The position numbers were made by a program, and so were the translations under genes. DNA of 64,000 nucleotides from Micromonospora kangleipakensis (GTDB taxonomy: Bacteria; Actinomycetota; Actinomycetes; Mycobacteriales; Micromonosporaceae). A model generated the notes under the pieces. That model was not told where the DNA came from and did not search any database. It saw nothing but the letters and a program-made list of their open reading frames with translations. The stretch is taken from positions 1,178,001 to 1,242,000 of the forward strand of contig NZ_SHLD01000001.1 in assembly GCF_004217615.1 (NCBI RefSeq), written 5' to 3'. Shown piece by piece: positions 29,407-38,004 of this stretch; positions within the stretch are counted from its first letter, which is position 1, and each line of letters starts with the position of its first letter.

Positions 29407-29446
29407 CCGTATCCCCCTGTCCGGGGGCAGGTCGAGCGGGTGTGGC

Positions 29447-30532
29447 ATGGTTGAAGACGTGGTGATTCCGGCTGGCGAGCGTTCAGGTGCCACCGGCTCC
29501 GGCGGTCGTCGGGGTCCGGAGGGCACGGGTCAGTTCGGCGCGCTCGGCCTGCACCTCGCCGATCCCCGCGTCGAGGCCTCCGTGCTGGGCCTGCTGGAGG
29601 ACGTCGAGGGTGAGCTGCGGGCCAGCGTGGCCAGCGCCGACCCGCTCGTCACCGAGGCCGCGCGGCACCTGATGGAGGCTGGCGGGAAGCGGTTCCGCCC
29701 GCTGCTGGTGGCGTTGGGCGCGCAGTTTGGCGATCCGACCGAGCCGCAGGTCGTCCCGGCCGCCGTGGTGATGGAGCTCACGCACCTGGCGACGCTTTAC
29801 CACGACGACGTGATGGACGAGGCGGCCGTGCGTCGCGGTGCCCCGAGCGCCAACTCGCGCTGGGCCAACTCGGTGGCCATCCTGGTCGGCGACTACCTCT
29901 TCGCCCGCGCCGCCGACCTGGCGGCCGATCTGGGCCCCGAGGCGGTCCGCCTCCAGGCGCGCACCTTCGCCCGGTTGGTGCACGGGCAGATCGCCGAGAC
30001 CGTCGGCCCCCGGGACGGCGAGGACCCGGTCGCCCACTACCTGAACGTCATCGCCGGGAAGACCGGTTCGCTGATCGCCACCTCGGCCCGCTTCGGCGGC
30101 CTGTTCGGCGGCGCGTCCCCGGAGCACACCGAGGCGCTGGCCGGGTACGGCGAGATCATCGGGGTGGCCTTCCAGCTCTCCGACGACCTGCTCGACATCG
30201 CCTCCGAGTCGACCCAGTCCGGCAAGACGCCCGGCACCGACCTGCGCGAGGGCGTACCGACCCTGCCGGTGCTCTACGCGCTCGCCGCGGACGACTCCGA
30301 CGCCGCCTCCGTCCGGCTCCGGGAGATCCTGGCCACCGGCCCGCTGGTCGACGACGCGCTGCACGCCGAGGCGCTCGGCCTGCTCCGCGAGTCCCCGGCG
30401 CTCAAGCGCGCGCGGGAGACCGTCCGCAGCTACGCCGAGGACGCCCGGGCCCAGCTCGCCCCCCTTCCCGGAGGCCCGGCCCGCCGCGCCCTCGAGTCCC
30501 TCTGCGACTACATCGCCGACCGCACCAGCTGA
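29447..30532 (+). CDS. Long-chain polyprenyl diphosphate synthase (menaquinone side chain)
   Basis: Trans-isoprenyl diphosphate synthase, 361 residues, that should make the C40-C50 side chain for menaquinone. First Asp-rich motif DDVMD at 120-124, preceded by GGKRFRPLLVALG; second motif DDLLD at 246-250; GKTGSLI in between. The residues before the first Asp motif (LATLYHDD) are small, without the bulky stop residues of short-chain enzymes, which fits a long product. The N-terminal 35 residues are a Gly-rich extension. Location right behind nuoN supports the menaquinone role; octa- versus nonaprenyl cannot be decided. Confidence 0.88.
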   Translation: MVEDVVIPAGERSGATGSGGRRGPEGTGQFGALGLHLADPRVEASVLGLLEDVEGELRASVASADPLVTEAARHLMEAGGKRFRPLLVALGAQFGDPTEPQVVPAAVVMELTHLATLYHDDVMDEAAVRRGAPSANSRWANSVAILVGDYLFARAADLAADLGPEAVRLQARTFARLVHGQIAETVGPRDGEDPVAHYLNVIAGKTGSLIATSARFGGLFGGASPEHTEALAGYGEIIGVAFQLSDDLLDIASESTQSGKTPGTDLREGVPTLPVLYALAADDSDAASVRLREILATGPLVDDALHAEALGLLRESPALKRARETVRSYAEDARAQLAPLPGGPARRALESLCDYIADRTS

Positions 30533-30575
30533 CCCACCCGGTCCCCGGCCCCGCGCCGGCCCCCCCGCACTCCCG

Positions 30576-30638
30576 CGTTGACCATGAAGTTGTTGCCGCG
30601 ACACGCCGTGTCGGAGGGCAACAACTTCATGGTCAACG
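30576..30638. terminator. Long perfect inverted repeat between convergent genes
   Basis: 22-bp perfect arms (GTTGACCATGAAGTTGTTGC core) around a 19-base loop that itself contains CGACAC/GTGTCG. It sits between the ends of the polyprenyl synthase and the reverse MFS gene. AT-richer than its surroundings and too long for an ordinary terminator, so possibly a dispersed intergenic repeat doing terminator duty. Confidence 0.8.
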
Positions 30639-30664
30639 GGACCCTGTCGGGCCTTGGTGGGGCG

Positions 30665-31843
30665 TCAGGGGTGGGTCAGGAGGCGGCTGCCGGTGAGCAT
30701 GAGGGTGGCGGCGACGAGCATCGACGCCGCCGCGACGGCCCACATGACGGGGTAGCCGAGGTGGGCGGCGACGGCGCCGAGGGCGAGCGGGCCGAGGCAG
30801 CCGCCGGCGTACACCCCGGTCTGGGTGATCGAGGTGGCCGCGGCCGGGGCCTGCGGGTGCAGCCTGACCACCGCGAAGTTCATCAGCCCGGGCCAGGCCC
30901 AGCCGAGGCCGAAGCCCAGCACCACGCCGGCGACCAGCGCCGCCGGGCCGGCCAGCGCGAGCAGGCCCAGCCCGCCGGCGCCGACCACCAGCATCCCGGC
31001 GATGACCGCGACGTGGCCGCCCTCCCGGCGGTCGGCGAGCCAGCCTGCGCCCACCCGGGCCGCCACGCAGACGGCGCTGCCCAGGGTCAGGGTGAGGCCG
31101 GCCAGGCCGGGCGACAGCCCGCGGCCGACCGAGGAGTCCACCACGAAGGTGCCCAGGGCGTTGGCCGCCGCCGCGGCCAGCGTCGCCGCCACCCCGACCA
31201 CCACCAGCGCCCACGTCGCCCGGCCGGCGCGGCCGGCGGCGGCCCGCGCGGTCCGGTCGCCCTCCTGCGGGGGTACGGCCGGCAGCGCGGCGAGCGCGGC
31301 CCCGGCCGCCGCCACGAACGCCCAGCGCCAGCCGGCGGTCAGCGCGATGGTGGGCACCGCCGCGCCGGCCAGCAGCGTGGAGACCGGGATCGCGGCCTGC
31401 TTCACGCCGAACGACAGCCCCTGCCGGTGCACCGGGACGTGCCGGGCCAGCGCGGCGTTGCTGGCGAGCTGGCCGAGGGCGTTCGCGGCGGCGCTGAGCC
31501 CGAGCAGGGCGACCAGCACCGGGTACGACCGCACCAGCGTCGCCACCGCCAGCAGCGAGCCGGCGGAGAGCAGGATGCCGGCGCGGGCGACCACGGCCGG
31601 GCCGTACCGCTCGACCAGCGCCCCGGAGGGGACGGAGGCGAGCGCGCTGATCCCGAAGTAGACCGAGACGGCGAGGCCCAGCCCGGCGGGGGAGAAGTGG
31701 AGGTCGTGGCCCATCTGCACGGCGAGGCCGCCGACCAGGAAGACGGGCAGCACGCAGGCGATGGTGGTGGCGATGGCGCCCGCGCTGGCCCGGACGGTCC
31801 GCCGCGGCGCGGGAGGCGCTGGGTCGAGAACGGTGTCGGTCAT
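30665..31843 (-). CDS. MFS transporter
   Basis: A 392-residue permease with about 12 hydrophobic segments and the usual MFS loop between segments 2 and 3 (VPSGALVERYGPAVVARAG). Ala/Gly/Leu-rich with few charged membrane residues. It resembles the cyanate/nitrate-permease-like branch by overall layout, but the substrate cannot be assigned. Divergent from an IclR regulator across a 154-bp gap, so the regulator is a natural candidate to control it. Confidence 0.8.
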   Translation of the reverse strand: MTDTVLDPAPPAPRRTVRASAGAIATTIACVLPVFLVGGLAVQMGHDLHFSPAGLGLAVSVYFGISALASVPSGALVERYGPAVVARAGILLSAGSLLAVATLVRSYPVLVALLGLSAAANALGQLASNAALARHVPVHRQGLSFGVKQAAIPVSTLLAGAAVPTIALTAGWRWAFVAAAGAALAALPAVPPQEGDRTARAAAGRAGRATWALVVVGVAATLAAAAANALGTFVVDSSVGRGLSPGLAGLTLTLGSAVCVAARVGAGWLADRREGGHVAVIAGMLVVGAGGLGLLALAGPAALVAGVVLGFGLGWAWPGLMNFAVVRLHPQAPAAATSITQTGVYAGGCLGPLALGAVAAHLGYPVMWAVAAASMLVAATLMLTGSRLLTHP

Positions 31844-31997
31844 GGTCAGGCAAACCTACGCCGATCACGTTTTGGCAGCGGATCGTGTCTGTCGGTGCAC
31901 GGGCTGTGCCCGGTGATCTGGCATCCTCGATCCGAACAGGCATTTCGCACTCGGCCTGTTTTTCATATGGTGTAAGTCCCCGGCGGCGGAGGTGGTT
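31844..31997. promoter_or_regulatory. Divergent promoter region of the MFS and iclR-type genes
   Basis: A 154-bp gap, AT-richer near 31950-31976 (CATATGGTGTAAG, a plausible -10 region for the rightward gene). It contains the short palindrome CGGGCTGTGCCCG near its middle. It should hold both promoters and an IclR binding site. Confidence 0.5.
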
Positions 31998-32780
31998 GTG
32001 CGCGACCCCTTGGCGGAACCTTCGGACCTGATCCGAAGCGTGTCCCGCGCGCTTCGAGTGCTCGAGTCGGTCGGCCGTGCGCCGAGGGGCCTGACCGTCA
32101 AGCAGATCGCCCGCCGCTGCGAGCTGACCGTGGCCACCACCTACCACCTGGTGCGCACCCTGGCGTACGAGGGCTACGTGATCCGCCGCGAGGACGGGAC
32201 GTACATCGTGGGTCTGGAGGTGGCCGACCGCTACCGCGAGCTGGTGACCGCGTTCCGCGGGCCGCCGGCCGTCGGTGAGTCGCTCCGCCGGGCGGCCGCC
32301 GACACCGGGTACAGCCACTACCTCGGGCGCTTCGTGGGCGGCCAGGTGGCCGTCACGGCGGTCGCCGAGGGGCTGCGCACGCCGTACCTGGAGGACCTGG
32401 TGCCCGGCTTCGACGAGGGCGCGCACGCCACCGCGCTCGGCAAGAGCCTGCTCGCCACCCTCACCGCCGAGCAGCGCTTCCGCTACCTGCGCGAGTACGG
32501 CATGCGCCCGTTCACCAGCGCCACTTTGACCAGCATCGAGGCGTTCGAGGCCGACCTGGCCGCCGGTGACCGGCGCGGCATGCAGCTGGAGCTCGGGCAG
32601 TTCCGGCAGGGCGTGGCCTGCGCCGCCGTGCTGGTCACCCCGGACAAGGACATCGAGCGCCGGGTGGTGCTGGCCTGCGCGCTGCCGGCCAGCGAGATGA
32701 TGACCTCCGCCCGGGTGGTCCGGGCCAAGCTGCTCACCGTCGCCCGGGCCGTCGCCGACGGCATCGCCGCGGAGAGCTGA
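31998..32780 (+). CDS. IclR-family transcriptional regulator
   Basis: 260 residues. N-terminal winged helix-turn-helix (about residues 10-70; KQIARRCELTVATTYHLVRTLAYEGYV) and C-terminal IclR effector domain (HATALGKSLLATLTAEQR, CAAVLVTPDKD). GTG 31998 follows GGAGG at good distance; GTG 31992 is possible but too close. Likely controls the divergent MFS gene; the effector is unknown. Confidence 0.88.
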   Translation: MRDPLAEPSDLIRSVSRALRVLESVGRAPRGLTVKQIARRCELTVATTYHLVRTLAYEGYVIRREDGTYIVGLEVADRYRELVTAFRGPPAVGESLRRAAADTGYSHYLGRFVGGQVAVTAVAEGLRTPYLEDLVPGFDEGAHATALGKSLLATLTAEQRFRYLREYGMRPFTSATLTSIEAFEADLAAGDRRGMQLELGQFRQGVACAAVLVTPDKDIERRVVLACALPASEMMTSARVVRAKLLTVARAVADGIAAES

Positions 32781-32783
32781 CCG

Positions 32784-32823
32784 CCGAAGGGCCCCGTCCC
32801 TGGCGGGGAGCGGGGCCCTTCGG
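32784..32823. terminator. Bidirectional terminator between iclR-type gene and phoX
   Basis: A 13-bp perfect stem (CCGAAGGGCCCCG / CGGGGCCCTTCGG) whose 14-base loop contains a further TCCC/GGGA pairing. It lies between two convergent genes. Confidence 0.85.
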
Positions 32824-32857
32824 GCGGCGGTCCAGCGCCGGACCGCCACGGGGAAGG

Positions 32858-34978
32858 TCAGCTGCCGATCGGCCCGCCGTCGAGGCGCCAGGTGACCACC
32901 ACGCCGGGCTTGGCGAAGTCGCCGTCGGGCCAGGTGGACGCCGGCTTCTCCACCGACGCGCCGGTGATCTCACCGGGGTGCTGCACGGCCACGAAGACCG
33001 AACGGTTGTCCTTGGTGATGAACGGGCCGCAGGTCTCGGCGCCGAGCGGCACGGTGAGGAACTGCTTCAGGTGCCCCCGCTCGGGACCCTCGACGGCGGT
33101 GGCGAAGAGGCCGTCGTTGCTGCCCAGCGCGTTGCCGTCGGTGGAGATCCAGAGGTTGCCGGTGGCGTCGAAGGCGACGTTGTCCGGGCAGGAGATCGGC
33201 GAGACCTTCGACTTGTCGTACCCGGCGAAGTGGGTGGCCGGGTCGGTCGGGTCGCCGCAGACGATCGGCAGCGACCAGGCGAAGGTCTCGGCGGTGTTGT
33301 CGCCCCGGTCCTCGACCAGCTCGAGGATCTGGCCGTGCTTGTTGAGGTTGCGCGGGTTCGCCTCGTCGGCGGGCGCCTTGCCGGCCTTGCCCCGGTCGGT
33401 GTTGTTGGTCAGCGCCACATACACCTTGCCGGTGAGCAGGCTCGGCTCGACGTCCTCCGGCCGGTCCATCTTGGTCGCGGCGACCTTGTCGGCGGCGAGC
33501 CGGGTGAAGGTGAGCACGTCGGCGGCGGTCATCCCGTCCACGTACGACCGGTTGCCGCTGACCAGCTTGATCCACTCGCCGCGGCCGTCGAACGCCCCGT
33601 CGGCCGGGAGCTTCCCGGAGCCGTCGATCTCGGCGGCGCTGTTCCCCGCCAGCCTGGCGACGTAGAGCGTGCCCGACTCCAGCAGGGTCAGGTTGTGCCT
33701 CCGGGCCACCGAGGAACTGCCCGGCATGAACTTCTTGTCTGAGACGAACTTGTACAGGTAGTCGAACCGCTCGTCGTCGCCCATGTACGCGACCACGTGC
33801 CCGTCCTGCGCCACGATGACGTTGGCGCCCTCGTGCTTGAACCGGCCCAGCGCGGTGTGCTTGCGCGGCCGGCTCTCCGGGTCGAACGGGTCGATCTCCA
33901 CGACCCAGCCGAACCGGTGCGCCTCGTTCGGGTGCTTCACCAGGTCGAAGCGCTCGTCGGCGCGGTCCCACTTGCGGCTGCCGCTCGGGTAGCGCACGTC
34001 GGTGGGGATGCCGTATCGGGCCAGCTTCGGCTTCAGCTCCTCCGGCGCGCCGTCGCCGCCGACGAAGTACTGGTTGAAGTTCTCCTCGCCGGAGAGGATC
34101 GTGCCCCACGGGGTGACCCCGCCGGAGCAGTTGTTCAGCGTGCCGACCACCGTACGACCCTTCGGGTCGGCGGCGGTGCGCAGCCAGGCCGAGCCGGCGG
34201 CGGGGCCGGTCACCTCGAACTTCGTGGCCAGCGCGGTGACCCGCCGGTTGTACGGCCGCCGGCCGTGGTCGACCGGCCGCCACCGCCCGGTGCCGTCGAC
34301 CCGCTCCAGCTCCACCACGGACATGCCGTGCGCGGCCATCGCGATCCGCAGCTGCTCGACCGAGAGGGCGTCGATCCCGGTGAAGCCGGGGAACATCAGG
34401 TCCTCGTTGGTGTACTCGTGGTTCACCACGAGCAGCGCCCGCTTCCGGTCGATCGGCAGCACCCCGACGAAGTCGTTGTTGTAGCCGAACTGCTCCGCCT
34501 GCGCGGCGGCGGTCTGCGCGTGCACGCCGAACGCGGGCGCGCCGCGCACCACCGGGTCGCCCCACTTGATCACGACGGCGTGGTCGTACCCGTTCGGCAC
34601 CACCAGGGTGTCGAGCTTGTTCGGCGGGATCGGCTTGAAGGTCAGCGCGCCGCTGCCCACGCCGCCCCGCCCGGCCGCCAGCTCGGTCGCCTCGGGCGCG
34701 ACGGGCGCGGTCGGGGCGGCGGCGGCCGGAGCCGCGCCGGCCAGCGCGCCCGCGGCCGCGCCCCCGAATCCGAGGACCAGGGCGCCGACGGCGCCGGCCC
34801 GGACCACGCCGCGCCGGGAGACCTCGGCGTTGACCAGGTCCCCGAAGTACGGGTTGTCGGAGGAGTTCGGTACCGGGTGGTCGCAGGCGTTGCCGCAGCG
34901 GTACAGGCAGGTCATCGCGTCGCGGCTGCCGTGGCGGTTGGCGCCCAGCAGCGGGAGCAGCCGGGGACGGTCGCTCAT
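32858..34978 (-). CDS. phoX: Tat-exported alkaline phosphatase PhoX
   Basis: A 706-residue phosphatase of the PhoX/DUF839 family, a Ca- and Fe-dependent enzyme that releases phosphate from organic esters outside the cell. A twin-arginine signal SRRGVVRAGAVGALVLGFGG lies at 54-73, after an N-terminal extension with Cys-rich TCLYRCGNACDHP typical of PhoX. The body has INKGFTMLW-unrelated PhoX blocks such as NNCSGGVTPWGTILSGEENF and WISTDGN. ATG 34978 has AGGAGG upstream. A PHO-box-like direct repeat lies about 100 bp upstream, so it is probably induced by phosphate starvation. Confidence 0.92.
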   Translation of the reverse strand: MSDRPRLLPLLGANRHGSRDAMTCLYRCGNACDHPVPNSSDNPYFGDLVNAEVSRRGVVRAGAVGALVLGFGGAAAGALAGAAPAAAAPTAPVAPEATELAAGRGGVGSGALTFKPIPPNKLDTLVVPNGYDHAVVIKWGDPVVRGAPAFGVHAQTAAAQAEQFGYNNDFVGVLPIDRKRALLVVNHEYTNEDLMFPGFTGIDALSVEQLRIAMAAHGMSVVELERVDGTGRWRPVDHGRRPYNRRVTALATKFEVTGPAAGSAWLRTAADPKGRTVVGTLNNCSGGVTPWGTILSGEENFNQYFVGGDGAPEELKPKLARYGIPTDVRYPSGSRKWDRADERFDLVKHPNEAHRFGWVVEIDPFDPESRPRKHTALGRFKHEGANVIVAQDGHVVAYMGDDERFDYLYKFVSDKKFMPGSSSVARRHNLTLLESGTLYVARLAGNSAAEIDGSGKLPADGAFDGRGEWIKLVSGNRSYVDGMTAADVLTFTRLAADKVAATKMDRPEDVEPSLLTGKVYVALTNNTDRGKAGKAPADEANPRNLNKHGQILELVEDRGDNTAETFAWSLPIVCGDPTDPATHFAGYDKSKVSPISCPDNVAFDATGNLWISTDGNALGSNDGLFATAVEGPERGHLKQFLTVPLGAETCGPFITKDNRSVFVAVQHPGEITGASVEKPASTWPDGDFAKPGVVVTWRLDGGPIGS

Positions 34979-35079
34979 GGGAGGGGCCTCCTGGAAGGAT
35001 GTCGGTGGCACGCTGGGATCACCCGCGCGCGTACCGGGCGGACGCTGCCAGGGCCCGGTGAGCGCTGGTCGGCCCCGGC

Positions 35080-35096
35080 GTGAACCGGGTGTGAAC
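35080..35096 (-). promoter_or_regulatory. PHO box upstream of phoX
   Basis: On the minus strand GTTCAC occurs twice with an 11-bp period (GTTCACACCCGGTTCAC). This is the direct-repeat form bound by PhoP in streptomycetes. It is about 100 bp upstream of the phoX start, in the gap shared with the sigma factor gene. Confidence 0.75.
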
Positions 35097-35182
35097 ACCC
35101 ACAGCGGCGATCCGACTGAACCGATCGGGGTCACCACACGTATGCACGGGCGAACGCACCGCCCGGACTCGCCGAGAGCGAG

Positions 35183-35707
35183 GTGACCGCCATCAGCGAC
35201 CACGACGCCCAACTGCTGCGCGCGCTGCACGACGAGCATGCCGACGCGCTCTTCGCGCACGCCCTCCGGCTGGTCAACGGCGATCGGACGCGCGCCGAGG
35301 ACCTGGTGCAGGAGACGCTGCTGCGGGCCTGGCGGCACCCCGAGTCGCTGGACCCGCGGCGCGGCTCGGTCCGGGCCTGGCTCTTCACCACGGCGCGGAA
35401 CCTGGCCATCGACGCCTGGCGGCGGCGGTCCACCCGGGTCGGCGAGGTCTACACCGACGAGCTGCCCGAACCCCCCGAGACGGTCGACGAAGCGGAGCGC
35501 GCGGTGGAGGCGTGGACCGTGGCCGAGGCGCTGAACCGGCTCAGCCCGACCCACCGGGAGGTGCTGGTCGAGTGCTTCTACCAGGGGCGGTCGGTGGCCG
35601 AGGCCGCCGCCCGCCTCGGCGTGCCGCCGGGCACGGTGAAGTCGCGCACCCACTACGCGCTGCGCTCACTACGGTTGGTGCTGGCCGAGATGGGGGTGAC
35701 CGGATGA
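35183..35707 (+). CDS. ECF-family RNA polymerase sigma factor
   Basis: 174 residues. Region 2 spans about 20-90 (LFAHALRLVNGDRTRAEDLV, TLLRAWRHPES, then a WLFTTARNLAIDAWRRR recognition helix). Region 4 spans about 115-165 (LSPTHREVLVECFYQGRSVA and VPPGTVKSRTHYALRSLR). No extra domains. GTG 35183 start. The stop overlaps the anti-sigma ATG (ATGA), a classic coupled pair. The target promoter is unknown; autoregulation is usual. Confidence 0.92.
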   Translation: MTAISDHDAQLLRALHDEHADALFAHALRLVNGDRTRAEDLVQETLLRAWRHPESLDPRRGSVRAWLFTTARNLAIDAWRRRSTRVGEVYTDELPEPPETVDEAERAVEAWTVAEALNRLSPTHREVLVECFYQGRSVAEAAARLGVPPGTVKSRTHYALRSLRLVLAEMGVTG

Positions 35708-36390
35708 CCCGCTGCGAGTTCACGCACGACGACGGCGCGTACGTGCTGGGTGCCCTCGCCCCCGCCGACCGGGCCGCCTACGAGCGGCACCTCGCCGGCT
35801 GCGCGGCCTGCCGGGAGGCGGTGGCCGAGATCGCCGTGCTGCCCGGGCTGCTCGGCCGGCTCGACCCGGCCGGGCTGGAACAGTTCCTGCCGTCCGCGTC
35901 GGAGACCTCCCGGATGCCCGCGCTGCTCGACGCCGCGCGGGAGCGGCGGCGCCGCGAGCGGTCCCGGACCCGCCGGCGGTACGCGGTGACCGTGCTCGCC
36001 GCCGCCGTGCTCGCCGTGCTCGCGGGCGTCGGAGTGACCCTGGTCCGGCCGGCCGACCCGCCCCCGCCGCAGGCGCCGCTGGTGGCGATGCGGCCGGTCG
36101 CCGGAGCGGTGCCGGTGCACGCCGAGATCGGGCTGACCGGCACCGACTGGGGCACCGAGGTGACCATGCACTGCGGGTACGACCGGCGGGCCGGGCACCG
36201 CGAGGCGTACACCTTCCGGCTGGTGGCGCACGGCCCGGACGGGGCGACGGAGCAGATCGGCTCCTGGCTCGCCGCCCCCGGCGACGACGTCCGCCTCACC
36301 GGCGTCACCCACTTCACCAAGGGTGAGCTGGTCCGCCTGGAACTCCTCCGCGCCGACGACACCCCCGTCCTCGCCTACGACGCCCGCTAA
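35704..36390 (+). CDS. Zinc-binding anti-sigma factor (ZAS type), membrane protein
   Basis: 228 residues. The N-terminal anti-sigma domain has the HxxxCxxC zinc motif (H31-L-A-G-C-A-A-C region, ERHLAGCAACRE). One membrane helix at about 95-117 (YAVTVLAAAVLAVLAGVGVT), then an extracytoplasmic domain of about 110 residues rich in beta strands. It should hold the sigma factor at the membrane until a signal or redox change releases it. Coupled translation with the sigma gene. Confidence 0.88.
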   Translation: MTRCEFTHDDGAYVLGALAPADRAAYERHLAGCAACREAVAEIAVLPGLLGRLDPAGLEQFLPSASETSRMPALLDAARERRRRERSRTRRRYAVTVLAAAVLAVLAGVGVTLVRPADPPPPQAPLVAMRPVAGAVPVHAEIGLTGTDWGTEVTMHCGYDRRAGHREAYTFRLVAHGPDGATEQIGSWLAAPGDDVRLTGVTHFTKGELVRLELLRADDTPVLAYDAR

Positions 36391-36419
36391 CCCCCACCCC
36401 CACCCCACCCCCGCTTCCG

Positions 36420-36488
36420 CGATCTTGCGGTTGGCGCCTCGGCAAACCGGGCATTCCGTCCGTTCGACGGGCCCGAACTGCAAGATCG
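36420..36488. repeat. Intergenic inverted repeat CGATCTTGC...GCAAGATCG
   Basis: 9-bp perfect arms (36420-36428 and 36480-36488) separated by 51 bases that include CCGGGCATTCCGTCCGTTCGACGG. It lies between convergent ends of the anti-sigma gene and the rarD-like gene. It could act as a bidirectional terminator, or be a member of a dispersed intergenic repeat family. Confidence 0.6.
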
Positions 36489-36494
36489 GCGGGC

Positions 36495-37427
36495 TCAGGG
36501 GGCGGTGGGGGTGGGGATGGGGGGTTGGGAGTCGGTGCGGGTGCGGGTGCGGGTCTGGTGGGCTTGGCGGAGGGCGTCGAGGGTGAAGACGATCAGGGCG
36601 AGCCAGACCAGGGCGAAGCCGGCGAGGCGGGCCGGCGGCATGGGCTCGTGGAAGATCAGCACCCCGCAGCCGAGCTGGAGGACCGGCGCGAGGTACTGCA
36701 GCATGCCCAGCAGGGACAGCGGCAAGCGGTTCGCCGCGCCGGCGAAAAGCAGCAGCGGGATGGCGGTCGCCGCCCCGGCCAGCACCAGCAGCACGGTGTG
36801 CCCGGCCGAAACGTGTCCGAACGTAGAGTCGCCGCGCAGGCTCAGCCACCCAAGGTACGCCAGTGCCGGCAGCGCCAGCACCGCCGACTCGACGAAGAGG
36901 CCCTCCGCGGCCGGCAGCCCCAGCCGCTTCTTCACGAACCCGTAGCAGGCGAAGCTGAAGGCCAGGGTGAGCGCGAGGTAGGGCAGTCGGCCGTAGTCGA
37001 CGGTGAGCACGGCCACCGCCAGCGCGCCGACGCCGAGTGCCGCCCACTGCGCCGGCCGCAGCCGCTCGCGCAGCACGAAGACCCCGAGCAGCACCGAGAC
37101 GAGCGGGTTGATGAAGTAGCCGAGGGCGGTCTCCACCACCCGGTCCGAGTTCACCCCGTAGATGTAGGTGCCCCAGTTGACCGCGATCAGCGCGGCCGCG
37201 GCGGCGATGCCGGCCAGCGCCCGGGGCCGGCGCAGCAGCGCCCGCAGGAAGCCGATGTTGCGCATCGCGGCGAGCAGCAGCGCCACGAAGGCCACGGACC
37301 AGACGATCCGGTGGGCGAGGATCTCCAGCGGCCCGGCCGGGCGCAGCAGCTTCAGGTAGAGCGGGAAGAAACCCCAGAGCAGGTACGCGCCGAGCCCGTA
37401 CAGGTAGCCGAGGCGGATCGGGTTCAC
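36495..37427 (-). CDS. rarD: RarD-type EamA permease
   Basis: 310 residues, ten hydrophobic segments. N-terminal signature YGLGAYLLWGFFPLYLKLLR and ALIAVNWGTYIYGVNSDRVV are typical of RarD proteins of the drug/metabolite transporter superfamily; the C-terminus ends in a Thr/Arg/Pro tail. GTG 37427 overlaps the stop of the preceding GNAT gene by 4 bases, so the two form an operon. The transported compound is not established for this family. Confidence 0.88.
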   Translation of the reverse strand: MNPIRLGYLYGLGAYLLWGFFPLYLKLLRPAGPLEILAHRIVWSVAFVALLLAAMRNIGFLRALLRRPRALAGIAAAAALIAVNWGTYIYGVNSDRVVETALGYFINPLVSVLLGVFVLRERLRPAQWAALGVGALAVAVLTVDYGRLPYLALTLAFSFACYGFVKKRLGLPAAEGLFVESAVLALPALAYLGWLSLRGDSTFGHVSAGHTVLLVLAGAATAIPLLLFAGAANRLPLSLLGMLQYLAPVLQLGCGVLIFHEPMPPARLAGFALVWLALIVFTLDALRQAHQTRTRTRTDSQPPIPTPTAP

Positions 37428-37912
37428 GCCTCCACCGTAAGTGGCGAAGCGGTGCTTTGCTCCTTTCCGGTGACCTGGCTCACCGGCGGTGCCCACTTCA
37501 TCCAGAGATCGGGTTCGACCGGGGTGAAGCCGACCTTGGCGTACACCCCGTGCGCGTCGGCGGTGGCCAGCACGATCCGGTGTACGCCCAGCCCGGCCAG
37601 GTGGTCGCGGGCCGCGCCGGCCAGCCAGGTGCCCAGCCCGCGACCGCGCTCCGCCGGGTCGACGTAGACGTCGCAGAGCCAGGCGAACGTCGCCCGGTCG
37701 GTGACCACCCGGGCCACCGCCACCTGGCGCCCGTCACCGGGCCGGTAGGCGCCGAAGCCGACCGAGCCGGCGAAGGCGCGCGCGACGGTCTCCCGGTCCC
37801 GCCCGAGCGCCCAGTACGCGTCGGTGGAGAGCCACCGGTGCACGAGGTCGAGGTCGATCCGGTCCGGGTCGGTGCTGAGCTGGTAACCGTCAGGGCGGGT
37901 CAGGGTGAACAC
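37424..37912 (-). CDS. GNAT-family N-acetyltransferase
   Basis: 162 residues. The acetyl-CoA binding motif reads VYVDPAERGRGLGTWL, followed by HRIVLATADAHGVYAKVGF, a standard GNAT core. Start GTG 37912 is the best fit; no strong ribosome-binding site is visible and other starts are possible. Co-transcribed with rarD-like. The substrate is unknown. Confidence 0.78.
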   Translation of the reverse strand: MFTLTRPDGYQLSTDPDRIDLDLVHRWLSTDAYWALGRDRETVARAFAGSVGFGAYRPGDGRQVAVARVVTDRATFAWLCDVYVDPAERGRGLGTWLAGAARDHLAGLGVHRIVLATADAHGVYAKVGFTPVEPDLWMKWAPPVSQVTGKEQSTASPLTVEA

Positions 37913-37954
37913 CCCGGTGACGCTAGTCCCGGCCCACCCGCTCCTCACCAGCCA

Positions 37955-37989
37955 ATTCCCGCCCGCTGGACTGGCCGGCGGGCGGGAAT
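37955..37989 (-). terminator. Terminator of the holin-like gene
   Basis: A 12-bp perfect stem (ATTCCCGCCCGC / GCGGGCGGGAAT) extended by further G-C pairs toward a short loop, located 16 bases past the stop of the reverse-strand gene ending at 38005. Confidence 0.85.
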
Positions 37990-38004
37990 CGGGTGCGTCG
38001 GTGG

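Noticed and set aside
30576..30638. tRNA or riboswitch
   Set aside because: No cloverleaf, no conserved tRNA bases and no downstream gene in the right direction; it is a simple long hairpin.
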